Below, one piece after another: positions 61,189 to 64,000 of a DNA stretch of 64,000 bases (positions are counted from its first letter, which is position 1; each line of letters begins with the position of its first letter). The stretch lies in assembly GCF_010500965.1 (NCBI RefSeq), contig NZ_QVMI01000032.1, forward strand, positions 4,048 through 68,047. The letters run 5' to 3'. Under the pieces are notes generated by a model that did no database searches, had not been told where the DNA came from, and worked only from the letters and a program-made list of their open reading frames with translations. The translations under genes were made by a program, and so were the position numbers. Source of the stretch: Bacteroides sp. 51. Lineage in GTDB: Bacteria; Bacteroidota; Bacteroidia; Bacteroidales; Bacteroidaceae.

Positions 61189-62400
61189 ATGAATAACTGG
61201 AAAAAAGTATTCGCTATTATATGGACAGGTCAGCTGTTCTCCATCCTCAGTAGTTCTATTGTTGGATTCGCTATTATCATTTGGTTAAGCATTAAAACAG
61301 AGTCGGCCGAAGTGCTTGCACTGTCTACTATGGCGGCATTGTTGCCGCAATCGGTGTTGGGATTGGTGTCGGGTGTGTTTGTTGACCGTTGGAACCGGAA
61401 ACTCACCATGATCCTTTCCGACTCGTTTATTGCTATTTGTACTTTACTGCTGGCTATCTTGTTCTTTGTGGGAACGGCAGAGATATGGCATATCTATCTA
61501 CTACTCTCTTTTCGTTCTTTTGGATCGGCATTTCACTCGCCGGCTATGCAAGCATCCATTCCTTTGTTAGCACCAGCAAATCAGTTGACACGGATTGCCG
61601 GTATTAATCAGGTCATTTATTCGGTATGCAATATTGCCGGACCCGCATTGGGGGCGTTGTTAATTGGGATTATGGATATCAGTTATATCCTGTTGTTGGA
61701 TGTGGCTGGAGCTGCTATTGCATGTACCTCTTTACTGTTTGTATCCATCCCCGATCCGGAAAAGAAAGAAAAAACAAAACTGAATATACTGAAAGACCTG
61801 AAAGAGGCGTATTATGGTGTGCGTCAGATCAAAGGTTTGCCCACTCTGATCATACTATGTGTAATGGCGACTTTTGTGATTATGCCTGTTAGTGCACTGT
61901 TCCCTCTAATGACATTAAAACATTTCTCGGGTGGCGCCTTCCAAATGAGTATTGTGGAAGTAGGCTGGGGAGTGGGTATGCTTATTGGTGGAGGAATCAT
62001 GGGAATCTTTTCTATCAGAACCAATAAGGTGCTACTGGTTAACGCTATGTATATTATCCTTGGAGCGAGCTTTTTCTTATCGGGATTACTTCCGGCTAAT
62101 GGATTCTGGTGGTTTGTCTTCCTAACAGGAGTAGGCGGCATGGCGGGCAGTATTTATAATGCCTCTTTTATATCGGTTATCCAGACACGTGTTGCTCCGG
62201 ATATTCTGGGCCGCGTATTTTCGGTCTTTGGAAGTGTGAATATGTTGCCCGCTATGCTTGGTTTGCTTGGAACCGGATATGTTGCCGATTTAATAGGCCT
62301 TGATCATTCGTTTTTGATCTCGGGAGGGATTGTTTGCCTAATTGGGATTGTTTCCTATTTCTATCCGTCGATGCTGGCGTTGGGGAAGAATGAAGTATGA
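61189..62400 (+). CDS. MFS transporter (EntS/MFS_3-like exporter)
   Basis: The 403-residue inner-membrane protein has twelve predicted helices. It starts with WKKVFAIIWTGQLFSILSSS and contains the MFS signature GVFVDRWNRKLTMILSD between helices 2 and 3. The overall look (GFAIIIWLSIKTESAE, FHSPAMQASIPLL) is that of the MFS_3 group, which holds enterobactin, macrolide and tetracycline exporters. The substrate is unknown. It stands alone, convergent with the thiamine genes. Confidence 0.87.
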   Translation: MNNWKKVFAIIWTGQLFSILSSSIVGFAIIIWLSIKTESAEVLALSTMAALLPQSVLGLVSGVFVDRWNRKLTMILSDSFIAICTLLLAILFFVGTAEIWHIYLLLSFRSFGSAFHSPAMQASIPLLAPANQLTRIAGINQVIYSVCNIAGPALGALLIGIMDISYILLLDVAGAAIACTSLLFVSIPDPEKKEKTKLNILKDLKEAYYGVRQIKGLPTLIILCVMATFVIMPVSALFPLMTLKHFSGGAFQMSIVEVGWGVGMLIGGGIMGIFSIRTNKVLLVNAMYIILGASFFLSGLLPANGFWWFVFLTGVGGMAGSIYNASFISVIQTRVAPDILGRVFSVFGSVNMLPAMLGLLGTGYVADLIGLDHSFLISGGIVCLIGIVSYFYPSMLALGKNEV

Positions 62401-62424
62401 TGAAAATATGCTCTTTCGTGCATT

Positions 62425-62444
62425 GGGCGGTTCACGAACCGCCC
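62425..62444. repeat. GGGCGGTTC-type palindrome, locus 4
   Basis: GGGCGGTTCACGAACCGCCC differs from the other copies by one base in the centre. It lies between the convergent MFS and thiamine pyrophosphokinase genes and could terminate both. Confidence 0.88.
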
Positions 62445-62454
62445 CTACGGCTAA

Positions 62455-63105
62455 CTAATATGCCCGGTATACCAGGGTTTTGTCTCTGACAAGTAAAGTG
62501 AAAGGATTGGTATTCGCTACATTCAATGTGCCTTGCCACCAATTAGTGAATGTAGAAAGCGGATATTTAAGGCCACGGCCTCTCAACGGTTGAGCTTTGA
62601 GCGATATAACCGATACAGGCTGTCCGGCATAAGCTTCAAAGATAGAATCAATTTTGATAGGATTGAATACACCATAATCTGTGATGATCATTACGTCATC
62701 GAGCATATCCATGTAATCAAGTAGCAGGCTGATGTTTCCGATGGCATGATCTTCACGCTTTCCGGTTGCCCCTACAATGTAAACGGTTCTCATGCGTTGC
62801 GAGATACAATAATCGACAGCTTTTGTCAAATCATTGGTTTCAGGATCTGAAGAGTAATAAATGATATTGGCAAATCTGGCTTTGTTCTCCGGGGTAAGCG
62901 AGTCACCATCACCTACAATGATATTTGGAATAAATCCCTGATTAACATATTCATTTGTAGCACCGTCACAACAAATTACATGCTTGGCATTCTTCAGTAA
63001 AGTCAGCGGAAGCGGATGAGTCGGGAAGTTTCCATTGGCTAAAATTACAGCATCGGGAATTGAATTCTCCGTAGGCATAGGATAATATCTTAGATTTTTG
63101 CGCAT
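62455..63105 (-). CDS. Thiamine pyrophosphokinase
   Basis: The 216-residue enzyme converts thiamine to thiamine diphosphate with ATP. The family motifs are clear: VICCDGATNEY (about residues 43-53), IVGDGDSL, DPETNDLTKAVDYC and GATGKREDHAIGNI. A second start at 63078 is possible. It follows the PnuC-family gene by 10 bases. The set of outer membrane receptor, PnuT and kinase corresponds to the Bacteroides thiamine uptake locus (tnr3 in B. thetaiotaomicron), so imported thiamine is trapped by phosphorylation. Confidence 0.92.
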   Translation of the reverse strand: MRKNLRYYPMPTENSIPDAVILANGNFPTHPLPLTLLKNAKHVICCDGATNEYVNQGFIPNIIVGDGDSLTPENKARFANIIYYSSDPETNDLTKAVDYCISQRMRTVYIVGATGKREDHAIGNISLLLDYMDMLDDVMIITDYGVFNPIKIDSIFEAYAGQPVSVISLKAQPLRGRGLKYPLSTFTNWWQGTLNVANTNPFTLLVRDKTLVYRAY

Positions 63106-63115
63106 ACTTATTCAT

Positions 63116-63688
63116 TTATGCAGACTGCTTCTGCATGATTTGCTTCCATTTTAAGTAGCCAAAGATAGCGATAATTGTATAAAGGGCGTATAGCCCTGCT
63201 GTGAAATTTAACTCTTTATAAACATATAACCCCGAACTGACAATGTCTACCCCAATCCATACAAGCCACTGTTCTACATACTTGCGTGCAAGCATCCACA
63301 TACCAATAATGCTTAATGCTGTAGTGAAACTGTCCAACCAGGGTACGGTGCTGTCTGTGAAGGAGATCAGTATCCATGCGATGGCGAAAAAGGCGACAAG
63401 GAAAACTATGGTAAGAGGCAGGATTACCTTCGAGGGAGTATGTGTGATGGGAAGCTCTCCCTTCGCATGTTTCTTACCTCCAAACGTCCAGAATACCCAT
63501 CCGTATATAGCCGCTAATAGATAGTATATGTTAATTCCCGTATCTGCATATAGTCCGGCTTCGTAATATACAAATATGTAGATAGCCGGCATAATAATGC
63601 TGGCTATCCATAAGTGGATACTGGCTTTATATTCTAACCATAGGTAGATTAAGCCTACGAATGTGCCTAGTATTTCGAGGTAGTCCAT
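63116..63688 (-). CDS. pnuT: PnuC-family vitamin transporter, probably PnuT (thiamine)
   Basis: The 190-residue inner-membrane protein has about seven helices and the PnuC signature: YLWLEYKASIHLWIASII near the start, INIYYLLAAIYGWVFW in the middle, and EQWLVWIGVDIVSSGLY near the end. PnuC members move nicotinamide riboside, riboflavin or thiamine by facilitated diffusion, driven by phosphorylation inside. The thiamine pyrophosphokinase gene directly downstream points to thiamine (PnuT). The start codon abuts the receptor's stop codon. Confidence 0.9.
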   Translation of the reverse strand: MDYLEILGTFVGLIYLWLEYKASIHLWIASIIMPAIYIFVYYEAGLYADTGINIYYLLAAIYGWVFWTFGGKKHAKGELPITHTPSKVILPLTIVFLVAFFAIAWILISFTDSTVPWLDSFTTALSIIGMWMLARKYVEQWLVWIGVDIVSSGLYVYKELNFTAGLYALYTIIAIFGYLKWKQIMQKQSA

Positions 63689-64000
63689 TTAGAATTTTAA
63701 TGCAATGTTGAATAAAACATTCGTCCCTGCCATCGGGTAATAACGCGGATCATTATAGATCGTGGCATTTCCCACTTTATTACCTTCTGCATCTGTTTCG
63801 TATACGGCGGCTGTTTGTGAATAGCCGTTTGTTTCGTACTTCTTATTGAAGATGTTGTACACGGTAGCGCCTACTGTTACTCCTTTGGTGTATGGAACAT
63901 TAAAAGTATAACCGGCATGCAGGTGACTAACAAAATAAGCATCCAAAGAGTTCTCCTTAACACCCGCATTATCCAGATATTGGCGGCTCACGTATTGCGA
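63689..64000 (-). CDS. TonB-dependent receptor, C-terminal part (thiamine operon)
   Basis: About 103 codons are visible and the gene runs off the window. The end is a TonB-dependent barrel terminus: YTKGVTVGATVYNIFNKKYE, YPMAGTNVLF and the final aromatic NIALKF. It is the first known gene of the thiamine cluster, directly before pnuT without spacing. By position it matches the outer membrane thiamine receptor of Bacteroides. A TPP riboswitch would be expected upstream, outside the window. Confidence 0.88.
   Translation of the reverse strand, partial: SQYVSRQYLDNAGVKENSLDAYFVSHLHAGYTFNVPYTKGVTVGATVYNIFNKKYETNGYSQTAAVYETDAEGNKVGNATIYNDPRYYPMAGTNVLFNIALKF

Noticed and set aside
62400-64000. TPP riboswitch within the window
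   Set aside because: The first gene of the thiamine operon starts outside the window, so its leader is not visible here. No THI-box words were seen between the genes present.

Overview
The window comes from a member of the Bacteroidales, most likely Bacteroides, Phocaeicola or Parabacteroides. The signs are SusC/SusD pairs, a hybrid two-component glycan sensor, lipoproteins whose acceptor Cys is followed by Ser/Asp runs, FimA/Mfa-type fimbrillins, promoters of the TTTG-N19-21-TAnnTTTG class and weak ribosome binding sites. I cannot name the species. There is no rRNA operon, prophage, IS element or CRISPR array.

Layout. 1-1.7 kb: three orphan genes (one membrane protein, two lipoproteins) beside a tRNA-Met with its own strong promoter. 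2.1-7.1 kb: housekeeping genes on the plus strand (START-like protein, LptF/LptG permease, ribBA, aspartate aminotransferase). 7.2-22.6 kb: one minus-strand polysaccharide utilisation locus, in transcription order susC, susD, PKD surface lipoprotein, DUF4832 lipoprotein, hybrid sensor-regulator, GH31, DUF5009 acyltransferase-like protein, GH109. The GH109 and MYORG-like GH31 suggest a target with alpha-linked GalNAc or Gal caps. 22.7-23.2 kb: a gene-free inverted-repeat element. 23.3-33.9 kb: ferredoxin, metA (acetyl type by sequence), a U32 protein, an SH3/zinc-ribbon lipoprotein, a lone TonB-dependent receptor, and a radA-oxidoreductase-luxR cluster.

34-48.4 kb is the most striking part. 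A small tyrosine recombinase is followed by a 293-bp segment bounded by perfect 17-bp inverted repeats. The segment carries a Bacteroides-type promoter and an intrinsic terminator. Just beyond lies a nine-gene fimbria-like operon: major fimbrillin, Mfa2-type anchor, DUF3575 protein, OmpA-family protein, Calx-beta protein, a 49-residue membrane protein, an Ig-like protein, a minor fimbrillin and a 1,144-residue tip-like adhesin. In the sequenced orientation the promoter points away from the fimbriae and into the recombinase gene, so the operon reads as phase OFF. Downstream are two related non-coding RNA-like units plus a third fragment, and several palindromes.

49.8-59.4 kb: asparaginase, then the threonine operon (Thr-rich leader peptide, thrA, a phosphoglycerate-mutase-like proposed homoserine kinase, an intruding thioredoxin-domain protein, thrC). 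59.4-64 kb: an S41 protease lipoprotein, an MFS exporter, and the thiamine salvage genes for an outer membrane receptor (cut by the window edge), a PnuC-family transporter and thiamine pyrophosphokinase.
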